Notes under the pieces: model-generated
The model's database searches: none
Seen by the model: only the letters and a program-made list of their open reading frames with translations
Told to the model about the DNA's origin: nothing
Source: Bedellia somnulentella
Lineage: Eukaryota > Arthropoda > Insecta > Lepidoptera > Bedelliidae
DNA: 64,000 bases
NCBI GenBank assembly: GCA_963576735.1
Contig: OY755191.1
Span: forward strand, 5,981,608-6,045,607
Direction of reading: 5' to 3'
Shown here: positions 32,220 through 44,142 of the stretch, one piece after another
How positions within the stretch are numbered: position 1 is the stretch's first letter
Layout of the letters: every line of letters starts with the position of its first letter
Made by a program: the position numbers and the translations under genes

Positions 32220-33344
32220 GTAAAATTGTATCTTTTTAACCATCAAGCTGGTGGTCCTTGACCATCGTGCTAAGTCTGAACTTAACCATCATTTGAACGG
32301 TCATGGTCGAGTTCATTTTACTTCGCTCGCTGCGATCATATATTATCGTTGTTCGTCGGTAGGATTAATACCTAATCTAATCCTAGATTATAAGCGCTGT
32401 ACCGCGACCATCGTAATCGTAAATTCCAATAATGTTAATTATTAGTATTTACGGTTACGGTAAATATTGTTAAGTTTTTATCCATATTTGTATTGAATCT
32501 TGCGGTTGTTATTCTTGATCAAATGATTTTTGTGCTATAAATAGCTAGCTAACGTTCTTTATGGTTGAATGAAGCTGAATGAAACCCTTGTAGTTTCGTT
32601 ATGTCTGCCTGTCTGTCCGTGTTTAAATTTATTTTCGTTTTTTTTTTATATTTTACTTTTGGTATATCACTTCGCTCACCTTGTGATTTTTTTTCTTTCT
32701 ATCTATACGTAAGTATAATAAATCTGTAGAGAGGTCAATTCTGTACATGAAATATATTTTCAAAATAACTATCAGGGGGTGATTAGTGATCGATACTGAT
32801 GCCAAAAATGCAATCAGTAAAATTTTTTGTCTGTCTGTCTGTCTGTCTGTCTGTGGGTTTGTATGTTCCTTATGGAAACAAAAACTACTCGACGTATTTT
32901 AACGAAACTTGGCACAATTATTCTTCATACTCCTAGGCAGGTTATAGTATACTTTTCAGCAGAGTAGTAAAGGGGGATTTGGGGATATTTTGGGAAAACG
33001 GTAGCAATTACTACATTTTTTAAGCTTCCGTCGCGTGTGCAGCATTAGTGGTTTAAGTTACATAGAAATCATGTACGACTAAAATATTTTTCGTAATATT
33101 TTCTAAAAAAAATGTATGACAGCATACGTCTACCTTTTATGGTTGACTCACAATATCACGTGTAACTCCTGATAGCTTAGTAGTTCGGAGCATTCTGATT
33201 ATATTTGTTTACTCTTACGTTTATAATACTCTCACTCATGCCTTATTTAAATAGTTAACATCATTACCTATTCAATAAAAAAAGAATCATGGAAATCTGG
33301 AGAGAAACACCGAAATTACACATGAAATAAGTTATCGCGCCCGT
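32220..33344. other. Intergenic DNA with (TCTG)n and a dispersed repeat
   Basis: A (CTGT)n microsatellite lies at ~32829-32854. It is followed by ACAAAAACTACTCGACGTAT, TTAACGAAACTTGGCAC, a phrase seen in many insect transposon remnants. No exon recognised. Confidence 0.45.
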
Positions 33345-33638
33345 GATCAAAACCAAATAATTACTAATTCACATATTACATACTAGATGGCGCCAGTTGT
33401 TGTAGTTGTTATAAGTACTTCAAAGCGTGTTACTCAACTCAACTTCAACTAATTCTAAAAATTAGGTTATTTTTGGAGACACTAAACCGTTCATATGAAA
33501 TCACAAAGCTACACTGTTCAGGAGTGGTCTAAGTACTAATCATTGCGCTTGAGCATTCAAAGCTTGAGCAGTGATTCAAGAAACCTCAAATATTAAAAAC
33601 AACACTACCCGTGCGAAGCTGGGCCGATCCACTAGTCT
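33345..33638 (-). repeat. Dispersed repeat, second copy of 24655-24955
   Basis: Shares the same ordered blocks (ACTAGATGGCGCCAGT, CTACACTGTTCAGGAG, AGCTTGAGCAGTGATT, CCGTGCGAAGCTGGGCCGAT) with the site at 24.7 kb. Confidence 0.65.
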
Positions 33639-33661
33639 TGAATAAGATAAACGGCATGCTC

Positions 33662-34092
33662 AGCAGGGCAAGCACGAGCCGTGTTTAAACTAGTAAGCAG
33701 CCATCTCTTACGCACTTACTTAATATCGTATACTGCCATCTCATTCTAACCGTTATCGTGTCGATAAAATAGCGCTCGTGCTTGCTATACAGTACAAGCC
33801 TAGTACGAGCGCTATTTTATCGACACGCTTACGGTTAGAATGAGATGACAGTATATGATACTAAGTAACTTTACTTTAACTTTAAACTTAGTAGAGATGG
33901 CTGTTTCATGCCACGCGATATCTAATTAAAAGGTCGGTCGTATAGCTATGCAGATGAAGGGCAAGCACGAGCGCTATTTTATCGACTCGATAACGGTTAG
34001 AATGAGATGGCAGTATACGATACTAAGTAAGTGCGTAAGAGATGGCTGCTTTATCCCACGCGATAACTAGTTTAAACACGGCTCGTACTAGC
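33662..34092. repeat. Foldback element with three arm copies
   Basis: Arm L (33662-33786) is in one orientation; a shorter arm M (33798-33900) and arm R (33960-34092) are in the other. The centre contains a perfect 22-bp palindrome arm pair (33758-33779 with 33805-33826, 25-bp loop). Each arm contains GTTAGAATGAGATGGCAGTA or its complement. No coding. Confidence 0.85.
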
Positions 34093-34419
34093 CGGGCTGA
34101 AACGACGAAGACCAAGTAGTTGCAGCTCAACAGAGCACTATTTATGGTATTATTCTATGTGGGAGACTTCATTGTTACACCAGTTGCACTTGATTTTCTC
34201 TATTAATAGCAAAAGCTTGCATGGTAAGTTTAAGACGGTTTCTGTCATTGTTTATTGATGGGTTCTATTTGACGAAATCATTATTCTATTTGATATTTTT
34301 GGACCACCGTAGCTAGAATGTGTAAGGTTATTTTTCAAATATCTAAGATTTCTTCAATAATATAGTGAAGCTTTCTGACCGTGAAGGAATTTCCATAATC
34401 GGTTCAGTATTTCCGAAGA

Positions 34420-34786
34420 CAGCGACATGATAGTCCAGTGGGTAGAACACCCGCCCGAAAACAGAAGGGCGTGAGTTCCAATCCTGGGGCGGGCCTACAC
34501 CAATTTGTCTTTTCTAAAGTCATACGTGTGGTTAATTTATCATGGTTGTTAACGGTGAGGGAAAACATCGTGAGGAAACCCACATGGCTGAGTTGTACTT
34601 AGTCATGTGACAGTGTATTCGTACAAAACGGCGATAGGCCTGCCCCCTATCACGTGAGTACACTGTCTAAGCAAAACGTGGGTACCTTCTCTGGAAACTA
34701 GATGGCGCTTGCCATTTGAGTTCAGAAGTATTGGTACCTCTGCCAACCCCTTCGGGGATAAACGGCGTGAACGTTTATGTTATGTT
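34420..34786 (+). mobile_element. Family B SINE, 12-bp target duplication
   Basis: TATTTCCGAAGA occurs at 34408-34419 and 34787-34798. The head is of the second type (GACATGATAGTCCAGTGGGT, GTGAGTTCCAATCCTGG), the body of the TCTGGAAACTAGATGGCGC type, tail TTTATGTTATGTT. Confidence 0.93.
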
Positions 34787-34799
34787 TATTTCCGAAGAT

Positions 34800-35900
34800 A
34801 AGCCCTTACAAACAAGGTAATAAACTTTCCCTGTTAAAATATTAGTATAGATTTTTGTATTTTGAACAAATTAAGCTTAGAAATATTTTATATTCTACAT
34901 TAGGTCACGAGGTAATGAAGAATACTTGTCGAAACCTTGACTTGTCAGAGGTATCACCAATTAACATTCCCTTTAAAATGTGTCATGCTATTTTTTTCTG
35001 CTTGTTTAAAATGGATGTGTACCACGATTTATATGGGCTAGTAAAAACTATGTTATGCTGTCCGTGAGTGTAGGAAATGAAACAAAATACAGCAGTATTT
35101 TTAAAACTTTAGATATAAGGGACAAACACCATTGTAGCTCAATTAAAAAGAGCATAGCGCAGCGTGAAATGCAGGATTACACCAGTTTAAATTTAATGTT
35201 GCGAACACACATATCCTCACGCACTTGTTTTAAATGGGGCAGGTAGAAACTGTCGATCGCCTCTTTGCAAGAACCAGGAAAATATCTCAAGCTTCATTTA
35301 CACTGATCATTTATTCTTCACTCTTCGTCTTCCCTTTAAAGAGGATACACTTGCCTCGGTGACTTATTGTTTAGTGGTCTTTATTTATCATAGTCACGTG
35401 GCTTAGTTTATAATCAATCATGTGACAGTAAATCCGTATCAAACATTGGAAGGCTTGTCTATCGGCCATTAAGCGATATAAATCGTTCAACGTATAATAT
35501 AAAGAATAGAAAATCTGAATTGCGCTGCAAAACTAAAACGTGATCTACAACTTACATCATTGAATAGGAAGAAAAATTTGCGGTCTTATCATTAAAAGCG
35601 ATCTCTTTCAGTCAACCTTTGGGTGGTAAGGTCAGTAAATGAATGGCTAACGATATGTAGGTGTACAAGACGTATATCTATTAAAGAGAAATTATTGAAA
35701 ATTAAGTATTGAACATAAAATTTGGTTATATTGTATTTGGACTGAGTTGATGTATCTATATCTATTACGAAAACTATTTTAATAAAGGTTAAAATAAACT
35801 ATTGTAATTGTAAGGCTGCCCGCACAAATCATACATTATATAGGTAGGACTGATAATAAAGCAAATTTTGCCTACGATTTGGGCTGCTCGCCCACGTGTA
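34800..35900. other. Intergenic DNA, small repeat scraps only
   Basis: A family B body scrap lies at 35395-35470 and a LINE-tail scrap (GCGGTCTTATCATTAAAAGC) at 35580-35625, the same tail type as at 598-706. Open frames here show no family resemblance. Confidence 0.4.
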
Positions 35901-35939
35901 ATAATCGATGACCGACTTTTTAACACGCTTGGGTTGAAA

Positions 35940-36320
35940 TATAGTATAGAGATTTTTGACATTTCTGTATCTAGAAATTTGAAAGTTGATGCGATGGACT
36001 GATATAACTACTACAAAAAGGAGTATATGAAATTCATCGATCAATCATTCATGAGTGTAAACTAACGGCTATAAATCCAAAAAAGGGTAGCTACTACTTC
36101 AGAGATAGTAATTCTTTGTCCACTTTTGGAAGTTGAATAGGGAAAAGGTAGTCAAATGGGTCTCCAACTGCATCGCCCAATAATCACTTAAAAGCCTCAA
36201 TGCTCTTTATATCTATTACAACGCCCGCGGGAATATTTAAAAAAACAGCAGTTAAGATAGTGTTTTGGTATTTTGGATGTAAACCTACGCGGACGTAGTC
36301 GCGGGCAATAAGCTAGTTCC
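35940..36320 (-). repeat. Divergent family A variant with conserved flanks
   Basis: Degenerate family A core (cttttggaagttgaatag, gtctccaactgcatcgccca) bounded on one side by TTCATCGATCAATCATTCAT and on the other by GGATGTAAACCTACGCGGAC and GTAGTCGCGGGCAATAAGCTA. The same extended arrangement occurs inverted at 60390-60780. Confidence 0.7.
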
Positions 36321-36711
36321 CAATATAAGGAGAAATTCATAAAAAAAGCGGGGGGCGCTCTGTGCCATATTTTCGTCTTTCGAGCAAATTTATTTGGACA
36401 ACTTTAAGAAATAATATCTGCCGACAGTACATGAGAAGATGTATGATTAGATTAAAGATTGTAAAGGATGTGCCCTTTATACCTGTGTAAGGATCGTGGC
36501 AGTTAAAAAGAGGTTAACTCTACCTACCTCTCTGGAATATCAGAATGACATTGTACATAACATAAATAAAGTAATTAGTTTCGTTACACCATTCTTGTCC
36601 TACTAATATATACGTAGGTATATCAAATCCTTTTCTTGTGAAATAGGCAAAAAGAAAAATCTCACGCTATTAATTTGTCTTGGAATTGGAAAGTCAGAAT
36701 TTATCGACTTA

Positions 36712-36795
36712 CATGCATATACTCACGGCTATAAACCCCTAGAAGGGGTAGCCAGAGCTAAGCAATTAGAAATTCCACAGCCACTTACAATATAT
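36712..36795 (-). repeat. Family A fragment (tail half)
   Basis: Reads catatactcacggctataa, ACCCCTAGAAGGGGTAGCC, AGAAATTCCACAGCCACTT and then breaks off. Confidence 0.75.
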
Positions 36796-36996
36796 CGATA
36801 TTTCGTAAAATCCCGATAAAACATGCTTGCTTATCCAATTTTTAACTCATACTTGCTCTTTTATTTTCCTCATTTCGGACTCTACTAACAATATCATCGA
36901 TATTGACTAAAATGCCTAAGTCGAGAAAGCTTAGAAATGAGAATTTTATTTGTGTGTTATTACAACCCTTTTTCAGTTCTGTACTTTTTGGATATA

Positions 36997-37142
36997 CATA
37001 CACATACATACATATATACATACTCACGGCCATAAAGCCCATAAAGGGATAGCCAGAGCTTCAGAGCATAGGGGACATGAGGGTAGAAATAAAGTATCGA
37101 TGGTGATAGGTCTCCAACCGCATCGCCCAAAAACCACTTAAA
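36997..37142 (-). repeat. Family A fragment with (CATA)n tail
   Basis: Tail repeats at 36997-37020, then gccagagcttcagagc and a shortened core to CGCATCGCCCAAAAACCAC. Confidence 0.75.
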
Positions 37143-37251
37143 AAAGATTTTTGGACATAGATGCGCAGATAGGTTTACATAGCATGACTGACATGACATG
37201 AAATAGAGGTAGGTAGTTAATATACGTAAATAATAATACGACATGATAGTC

Positions 37252-37600
37252 CATACGACATGATAGTCCCATGGGTAGAACACCCGCCTGACAACAGAAG
37301 GGCGTGAGTTCCAATCCTGGGTCGGGCCTACACCAATTTGTCTTTTCTAAAGTCATATGTGTGGTCAATTTATCATGGTTGTTAACGGTGAGGGAAAACA
37401 TCGTGAGGAAACCCACATGGCTGAGTTGTACTTAGTCATGTGATAGTGAATGATAGGCCTGCCCCCTATCACGTGAGTACACTGTCCAAGTAAAACGTGG
37501 GTACCTTCTCTGGACACTAGATGACGCTGCCATGTGAGTTCAGAAGTATTGGTACCTCTGCCAACCCCTTCGGAGATAAACGGCGTGAACGTTTATGTTA
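37252..37600 (+). mobile_element. Family B SINE (second head type)
   Basis: Head ACATGATAGTCCCATGGGTA and GTGAGTTCCAATCCTGGG; body of the GGACACTAGATGACGCTGCC type; tail TTTATGTTATGTTTATG. The first ~15 bp of the head are duplicated upstream. Confidence 0.88.
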
Positions 37601-37714
37601 TGTTTATGTAATAGTTAAGTGAACAGTATTTGAGATTTAATTAACTAAGGTTCAAAGCTGTGTTGTATCGGTTCAAAAATGGCAATAACCTATTTCTTTC
37701 CGCAGCGGCGATTT

Positions 37715-37855
37715 AGGGTGTTGAGTCTTTTTTGTGATTGATGGGCGATTCGTTTGGAGACCCATCAGCAACAATTTTCATTTTACTATCTTATCCCAAC
37801 TTCAAATTCCAAAAGTGCCTGAATTATTTTTATTTTTAAGGTTATGGCTAACCTA
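37715..37855 (+). repeat. Decayed family A fragment
   Basis: Matches GGGCGATTCGTTTGGAGACC, CATCAGCAACAATTTTC and CCAAAAGTGCCTGAATTA. Confidence 0.6.
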
Positions 37856-37899
37856 TGACCAGAGTAGGCACTGTTTCTGTAGATAGTGTTTCCACTTGA

Positions 37900-38640
37900 C
37901 AAGTCGATAGTCACTTTGTATAGATACACGATATAAACTTTGTAATGTAGTCTTTACAGACTTTATTCACAGCTAACAACACTGATGTGGTATGTGGTAA
38001 ATAACCACAGAAAAAAATCTAGCCCGAGTGACCTGATTCAGGATTTGACCTTATTTCGTCCTAAATAGTGAACCTAACGAATCAATACCTTTTCTATTGG
38101 GTTGTTAAATATTTGATGGACTTATTTCCTTTTGTGGTCAGCGGAGACTATTGATACTTTTGACTCATGTATAGACTATTACCTATAAAGAGTAGATCAG
38201 AGCTTTAAACCCATAGATTTCAATATCTCCGTTTTTTCCACGATTTTTGTTTCTTTCATATGCTTAAAAATTAGTCAAAAAAGTGCGCCCAAAAAGTGAA
38301 TAACCTATTTATATTTCATCTTATAAATTCACATAATAACTGATACGGTGTATCACATGGCACTTACATTTTTATCAAACTCAGATAACCCACACTGCAT
38401 TAAGATAATGAAAAAATAGGCGAGCATTTTAACTTGTCCTTAATTGTTATAAATATTAATGCTTTCGTACTATAAGACTTTATGCATGTATAGGATTAGA
38501 TATTTGGCAACAAAGAATGAAGATCCAATGAATCAAATTAATAACTCAATATAATTTAATGGAAAAATATCAAAAAGATTAGGACATTTTTTGCCGTCAC
38601 TATATCACTTGTATTGTACGTGACGAAATAATCTTTGGTT
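37900..38640. other. Intergenic/3' flank of the 388-residue frame
   Basis: AT-rich. Possible 3' UTR of the minus-strand gene. No repeat or exon clearly recognised. Confidence 0.35.
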
Positions 38641-38661
38641 GAATACGAAATGGAATCAATA

Positions 38662-39828
38662 TTATTTCTTATTGCTTACGCTCTCCTTATTTCTGCCAAG
38701 TAATTTATCAATAAAACTCCTCTTCCTCTTCACTTTCTTTTTCTCATTCTTGTGCTTTTCTAAATCTTGGCCTTCGGCGTTCATTTTCTCTATCAAAGCT
38801 GGTATGCTCAAGTCGGTTGATTTGTCAATTACCGGCCTCTTATTAGCCGGATCTCTACTAATTTGTCTTTGTATAATAGTCAACTCTGGCACTTCATCAT
38901 TTCGTTCCGCCAATTCTGTTAAGGATATTTGCGAATTTGTGTTCTCTTCGTTTTCCAGCGTAGTTTTAACATTTGATAATTGTTTGTTTCTCAAGTCATA
39001 CCCATTGGTATTGATGTCTGCTGACGTGGCCCTTCGAGTTTTAGCAACTTCGTCGATTGCGTTTCTCTTAGGTAGCGTCCCTACGATCCTCGGACCGGTC
39101 GGCGGGATCTTCCAGTCCACTGATTTCCGTTGGGGTGAATACTTTTTCAAGAGTTCTTCGAATAGTTTTTGGTGGTCTATTGTTTCACCGTTTTCCTTCA
39201 GAGAAATGTTTTGATTTGTTGAATCTGGATCTTGATTTTCTTTATCTTTTATATCACTTTCACCGTTTTGAAGCAAGCTAAAATGTTGTGACCTCCTCGT
39301 CGGGGTCGGTGTGTAAGGTTCAGCGAAGGGGAACTTGTACAGGTTGGGACTTTCGATTTTGTAATCAACAGGTCCCGTCCGCGCCGGCATGGTTGATCGA
39401 ACACCGGTACGCGAAAACGGACTAGAAGAGGGCTCGTGTAGATTACTGTTGAGGAACTCACGCCGCAGCTTCGATAGTCGGCGAGTACGCTCCGTCATAC
39501 TTTTTCTATAGTCAAAGTCATCGTCTTGGAGAATTTCAGAAGTGAAATTGTCAGAATATTTTCTCGTTCGAAACTCGATTGATTCTCGGTCGTCGTTCCG
39601 TGACTCCCGCATACTGGAAAATATTGGCGCGTTGCGTTTGAAGTTAGTTGTTGTTTTTCCGTGATTTGAAGTGATGATGGGCTCGGCTTCCTTGTAAACG
39701 GCCGGAGGGGATGGCAGAGGCACGAACACGGTGTCGTGTTTACCGAACACTTCGCGACGCATACTGAATTGTTCGCCGCCGATCATTTCGCGGGACTTGA
39801 TACTGCCAGTTGGTGATTTCGCTGACAT
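38662..39828 (-). CDS. Unrecognised 388-residue basic, Ser-rich protein or large first exon
   Basis: Open from ATG 39826-39828 (context GAAATGTCAGC) to TAA at 38662. I cannot assign a family. The sequence looks like real protein rather than chance: 1.17 kb open in AT-rich DNA, with balanced codon use. Visible features: a Pro-rich segment FVPLPSPPAVYKEAEP (~35-50), a basic SMTERTRRLSKLRREFLNSN (~110-129), a PYTPTPTRRSQ motif suited to proline-directed kinases, and a strongly basic C-terminus KNEKKKVKRKRSFIDKLLGR that could be a nuclear signal or membrane-binding amphipath. No signal peptide or membrane segment; probably largely disordered. A good donor (GAGAGC|GTAAGC, exon end 38680) lies just before the stop, so the frame may splice onward. 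A GC-richer stretch at 39960-40020 upstream could be its promoter. Confidence 0.7.
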   Translation of the reverse strand: MSAKSPTGSIKSREMIGGEQFSMRREVFGKHDTVFVPLPSPPAVYKEAEPIITSNHGKTTTNFKRNAPIFSSMRESRNDDRESIEFRTRKYSDNFTSEILQDDDFDYRKSMTERTRRLSKLRREFLNSNLHEPSSSPFSRTGVRSTMPARTGPVDYKIESPNLYKFPFAEPYTPTPTRRSQHFSLLQNGESDIKDKENQDPDSTNQNISLKENGETIDHQKLFEELLKKYSPQRKSVDWKIPPTGPRIVGTLPKRNAIDEVAKTRRATSADINTNGYDLRNKQLSNVKTTLENEENTNSQISLTELAERNDEVPELTIIQRQISRDPANKRPVIDKSTDLSIPALIEKMNAEGQDLEKHKNEKKKVKRKRSFIDKLLGRNKESVSNKK

Positions 39829-40799
39829 TTCCGCACGATTACAAACCGCAACACTTTGTTACTGAATCTGTTTTCCTCTAAACGCGTTATTCTATTTTCG
39901 TTCGGCACACATTATGAGTTCACAATACCGTCGCACTTGAATCGGGGCGCAATCTTCAATAATATTGTGGATAAAAGATGTGTGGACGCGGGACGGCCGC
40001 TCTAGCGGGAGCCTTGGCGGGTTATGACTACTTATGACGACCGATGCGTAGAGTACCTCTGATAAGATATTGTTGGAGTTGAGGCGTCTACAATTTTAGT
40101 TTCTTTATCAAACACTTGAATAGTTTGAATTACTTTGAATAAATAGAAGCGAACTAACAGAATCGTGTGGAAATTAATCGCGTACTGAGTGAAAGCGAGC
40201 AGTAGCGTCGCCGATCGTCTCGTTAATAGTGGGGCAGCGTGGACTCATTACATAATTATTTATTTATTTATTCGGTTTCGATTGTCTACTGTTAAACTGA
40301 CCACTAATTATTAGCACGAACAATTAACTCCATTACCAAATGAGTTAATGTGGATATCACCCATCTTTGTTTACACAGCTCATTGATTAGCAAAACAATG
40401 AGAGATTTGAAGATAGTAAAGAATAGTTACAATTGTTTTTGAAGTTTAATTTTGAAATGAATGGAAGAATACTTGTTTTGAAATTCGAGTATAATATTAT
40501 AATCGGAAACTATGTAACCACATTCATTTTAATTGAATATAAACATGATGTCTTACTTTATAGGAAAACGAACTTATATTTTTTTTTATTCCAAATCTCA
40601 GATAATAATATACAAAATAATTAGTTGTGATCATTTGTAAATTACAAATAACTTTACAAAACCATGTAGGTATTTATTAATTACCACTTAAAACAGTCGT
40701 TGAATATTCATTTTTAATAATACTGTCATTTTACCGCAATATTCGCGATCTTATGTATATTGGTATCATATATTTATAAAAAACAAAAAGGATCCTAAG
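39829..40799. other. 5' flank of the 388-residue gene and AT-rich intergenic DNA
   Basis: 39830-40240 is richer in G+C than its surroundings (e.g. GACGCGGGACGGCCGCTCTA), consistent with a 5' UTR/promoter. Beyond 40260 AT-rich with nothing recognised. Confidence 0.4.
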
Positions 40800-40802
40800 A
40801 TG

Positions 40803-41057
40803 CTGTGTAGTGTAGGCTTAGAATAGCACTACCCTATTTCTTCCGGTGGGTGTACGTAAGAGGCGGCTAACTGTATTGGGGCTTTTAAAGGATTTTTGGG
40901 CGATGCGGTTGGAGACCCATCACCAACAACCTTTATTTTTACCATCTTTTCCCCACACCACTATCCAAAAGTGGCTGAGGAATTTCTAATTCCTTAGCTC
41001 TGGCTACCCCTTCTAGGGATTTACAGCCGTGTGTATATGTATGTATGTATGTATGAG
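40803..41057 (+). mobile_element. Family A retroposon with 9-bp target duplication
   Basis: CCTAAGATG occurs at 40794-40802 and 41058-41066. The 5' end CTGTGTAGTGTAGGCTTAGA lies at left, the 3' tail (TATG)n at right. Full length and well preserved. Confidence 0.93.
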
Positions 41058-41425
41058 CCTAAGATGTTCAATTATCAAGTTTACCTGGCTCTTCTTTAAA
41101 GATCAACTATTGTTTTATGTACCTATGTATATGAAAGCTCACTAAATTTTATTATTGGTTATTCACATTCAGTAGGGAACATTTATTAAATAGCCTAAAA
41201 TCAGATCAATAGACTGCCTACATCAGTGTGTATTCAATAGCGTGATTGTATATGCGAAGTAGTTTCTTTTAAAATGTGTTTGTTTGATACGAAAATAAAA
41301 TTATTGTCATTACGTTTGTTGTGATTCGAAGCTGTTTCCTGTGACGAAATCATCGTAGGAATGTTAATTGAGTTAACGGGACGTAACACTAATATATGAA
41401 TTATAATGTAGCAGTCTGTATTAAC
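41055..41425. other. AT-rich intergenic stretch
   Basis: No exon, repeat or RNA gene recognised. Confidence 0.3.
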
Positions 41426-41560
41426 ACATACATATACTCACGGCTATAAATCCCAAAAAGGGGTAGGTAGAGCTCCAGAATTAGAAATTTCTCAGTTACT
41501 GAAACTTAATTGGGAAAAAGATTGTAAAACAAAGGGTTTTGGTTACTGGTCTCAAACGAA
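41426..41560 (-). repeat. Family A fragment (tail half)
   Basis: catatactcacggctataa, then a degenerate core ending near GGTCTCAAACG. Confidence 0.7.
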
Positions 41561-41841
41561 ATAATGTAATGCTTTTCTCAACTGACGTTTAACAGCTTTA
41601 TCCTTGCATCTATTATATTCTGTATATAAGAGTCATGAAATCATGTCTTTCTCTCTATCTTATACAAAGCAAATAGAAACTAAATTTATACGTTCGAGAG
41701 TAGCCTCGAGACAAAGAATTTAAATCAAGTTAGCGGGAAAGCTATAAATACATTCTGTCCCTTATACTGGAATAGAAAATCCTTATACGCGATTGCAAAC
41801 ACATCCACAGTTTAGCTTTCAGTCCTGACTGACAATTATCA

Positions 41842-42092
41842 TACATACATACATACATATACTCACGGCTATAAATCCCGTATCGGGGTAGCCAGAGCTT
41901 TGGAATGAAAAATTCCTCAGCCACTTTTGGAAGTTGATTGGGAAAAGATGGTAATAATAAATGTTTTTGGTGACGGGTCTCCAACCACATCGCCCGAAAA
42001 TCCCTTAAAAAGCCCCAATGCCGTTAGTCGCCTCTTACGTACACCCACCGGAAGAAATGGGGTAGTGCTATTCTAAGCTGACACTACACAGC
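41842..42092 (-). mobile_element. Family A retroposon
   Basis: Full length; (CATA)n tail at 41842-41856, 5' end GCTGACACTACACAGC at right. Confidence 0.9.
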
Positions 42093-42106
42093 ACACTGAT
42101 AATAAT

Positions 42107-42300
42107 ACCGTGATAGCTCAGTTAGAATACCGCTTATCATGCAGACTATGAGGGTCAAATTCCGGGTAGACCTACACCATTTGTCGTTTCTTAAGACTTA
42201 TGTGTTGTTAGATTATCATGGTTGTTAACGGTGGGGGAAAAACATCGTGAGGAACCCCACGTGGCTGAGTTGCAGTCATGCGAAAGTGTTTGTATGTATA
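42107..42300 (+). repeat. 5' half of a family B SINE
   Basis: Head CGTGATAGCTCAGTTAGAAT, B-box region GGGTCAAATTCCGGGTAG, then ACACCATTTGTCGTTTCT to TGGCTGAGTTGCAGTC; tail lost. Confidence 0.82.
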
Positions 42301-42559
42301 GAGATTTTATATTTATCGATATGTATGTTTCTTTAACTTGATGAGATTTTTCTCGTTGTATACTATTATGGGTATAATATAATTATTCCGATGAAAACAC
42401 CTACTCTAGGGATTCTCTATAGGTACGTGTGTACGAAGATCTGTTAGCAACTATTTAAGTCTGATTCTTTAATGATAAAAGGTGTAATTTAAATTATACA
42501 TTATCTATAATTTATAGGCATTAATTACACTTCTTACAACCCATATATATGGCCTTAGC

Positions 42560-42625
42560 GTTTTGCCAGGATGGTACAAAGTGGCGATCGATAGCATCTG
42601 CCTACCCCAAACGAAAACGAATGGC
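42560..42625 (-). repeat. LINE C-terminal/3' scrap
   Basis: Shares GGATGGTACAAAGTGGCGAT and CGATAG with the complement of 50130-50163, part of a LINE end. Confidence 0.4.
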
Positions 42626-42774
42626 GTGACTTTATGTATGTATGTGTACACAAACAGATAAATATGCACATACATTCACCGAGCGAGTTAGCGTAACTAA
42701 TACGAAGTAGCACATAGGTGTTGAATTTGTGCGATAGATACAAATTAAATACACAAAAGCGTATTTGCCTGTTT

Positions 42775-43005
42775 ACATACATATAATCACGGCTATAAAT
42801 CCCTAAAAGGGGTAGCCAGAGCTGGAATTCCTCAGCCACTTTTGGATGTTGAATGGGGACAAGATGGTAAAAGAAGGTTGTTGGTGAGGGTCTCCAACCA
42901 CCTCGCCCGAAAACCCCTTAAAAAGCCCCAATACCCTTAGTCGCCTCTTACGTACACTCACGGGAAGAAATGGGGTAGTGCTATTCTAAGCCTACACGAC
43001 ACAGC
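42775..43005 (-). mobile_element. Family A retroposon
   Basis: Near full length, tail side catacatataatcacgg at left, 5' end CCTACACGACACAGC at right. Confidence 0.88.
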
Positions 43006-43009
43006 TAAC

Positions 43010-43374
43010 ACACGACATAGCTTGTTAGTGTCATCAAAAAGCCTGTCCTTGGCGTGGTTGTGTGATGTGTAGGTGTTCTATCCATATTGAGAGCAGACAG
43101 ACATATCTATTATCATATAAATGGATCTAATCATTTTGGCGTTTCGTTCATAGAGGTCACGGCTGTATGATGGGCTTCTTTGACCTAATTTAGGCTTTGT
43201 TTGATGTTGATTTTACCGAGATCGATATTTCTACCTCATGCGTCATTCTCATTACAATACACATTTTTAAAACGCGTATATTTTTTTCATCTGTATGTAT
43301 GTAACTGACTCCCTTAAACTCGATTTTGACCCACTTTAAACGGACCGATTTAATTCAAAACTTGTACATTTGAA
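43010..43374. other. Intergenic, nothing recognised
   Basis: AT-rich; no exon or named repeat seen. Confidence 0.3.
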
Positions 43375-43675
43375 TCGAGGTACCAATACTCCTGAACTCA
43401 CATGACAAGCGCCATCTAGTTTCCAGAGAAGGTACCCACGTTTTGCTTAGACAGTGTACTCACGTGATAGGGGGCAGGCCTATCGCCGTTTTGAACGAAT
43501 ACACTGTCACATGACTAAGTACAACTCAGCCATGTGGGTTTCCTCACGATGTTTTCCCTCGCCGTTAACAACCATGATAAATTAACCACACATATGTTTT
43601 TCGAAAAGACATATTGGTGTAGGCCCGACCCAGGATTTGAACACTAGTCGTTTGCACGATAACCGATTGTTCTAC
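43375..43675 (-). mobile_element. Family B SINE, mosaic type
   Basis: The body is of the ACTAGATGGCGCTTGTCATG type, but the head is the first type (GTTCAAATCCTGGGTCGGGC preceded by the GTGCAAACGACTAG region). The head is truncated near 43675. Confidence 0.85.
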
Positions 43676-44142
43676 CAATACTACTAATATACTACCAATT
43701 GTGGTATCAATATTGGGATTTATTTTTCACTTTTCAGTTAAATGTGCTTCATTAGCGTGTTTTTCAGTTGTTTTTAGTCTATACACTTCTGTTGTGAAAG
43801 ATCATACGGCAAAATCAATTTGGATCACATTTTGCTTGAACATTGTATTAAAAGAAATTATCAGAAACGAACAGTTTTTAACCGACTTCAAAAAAAGGAG
43901 TGTTCTCAATTCGACCGTATTTTTTTTTTTATGTTTTTTCGCCGATTACTTCGCCATTTATGAACCGATTTTGATTATTATTTTTTTTATTCGAAAGAAG
44001 ATACTCCCGGATTGGTACCATGATGAGGATATCAGGGTCTAATGATGGGATCCTGGAGAAATCGAGGGGAACCCTCAAATTTTATAGGCAAATACCGCGT
44101 TTTACATATTTTCTGAACTCATATTGGCATTTGCTTCTGCTT

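Noticed and set aside
36842..37416. Overlapping minus-strand frames up to 107 residues
   Set aside because: They run through family A and family B repeats and translate repeat sequence.
38639..39214. 191-residue plus-strand frame
   Set aside because: Antisense shadow of the 388-residue minus-strand frame; hydrophobic and low complexity because of the complement.
43876..44142. LTR of a retrovirus-like element at the ACCGACTTC end blocks
   Set aside because: The two ends of the composite are inverted and dissimilar beyond the terminal words; no direct LTR pair, primer-binding site, gag or integrase is visible.
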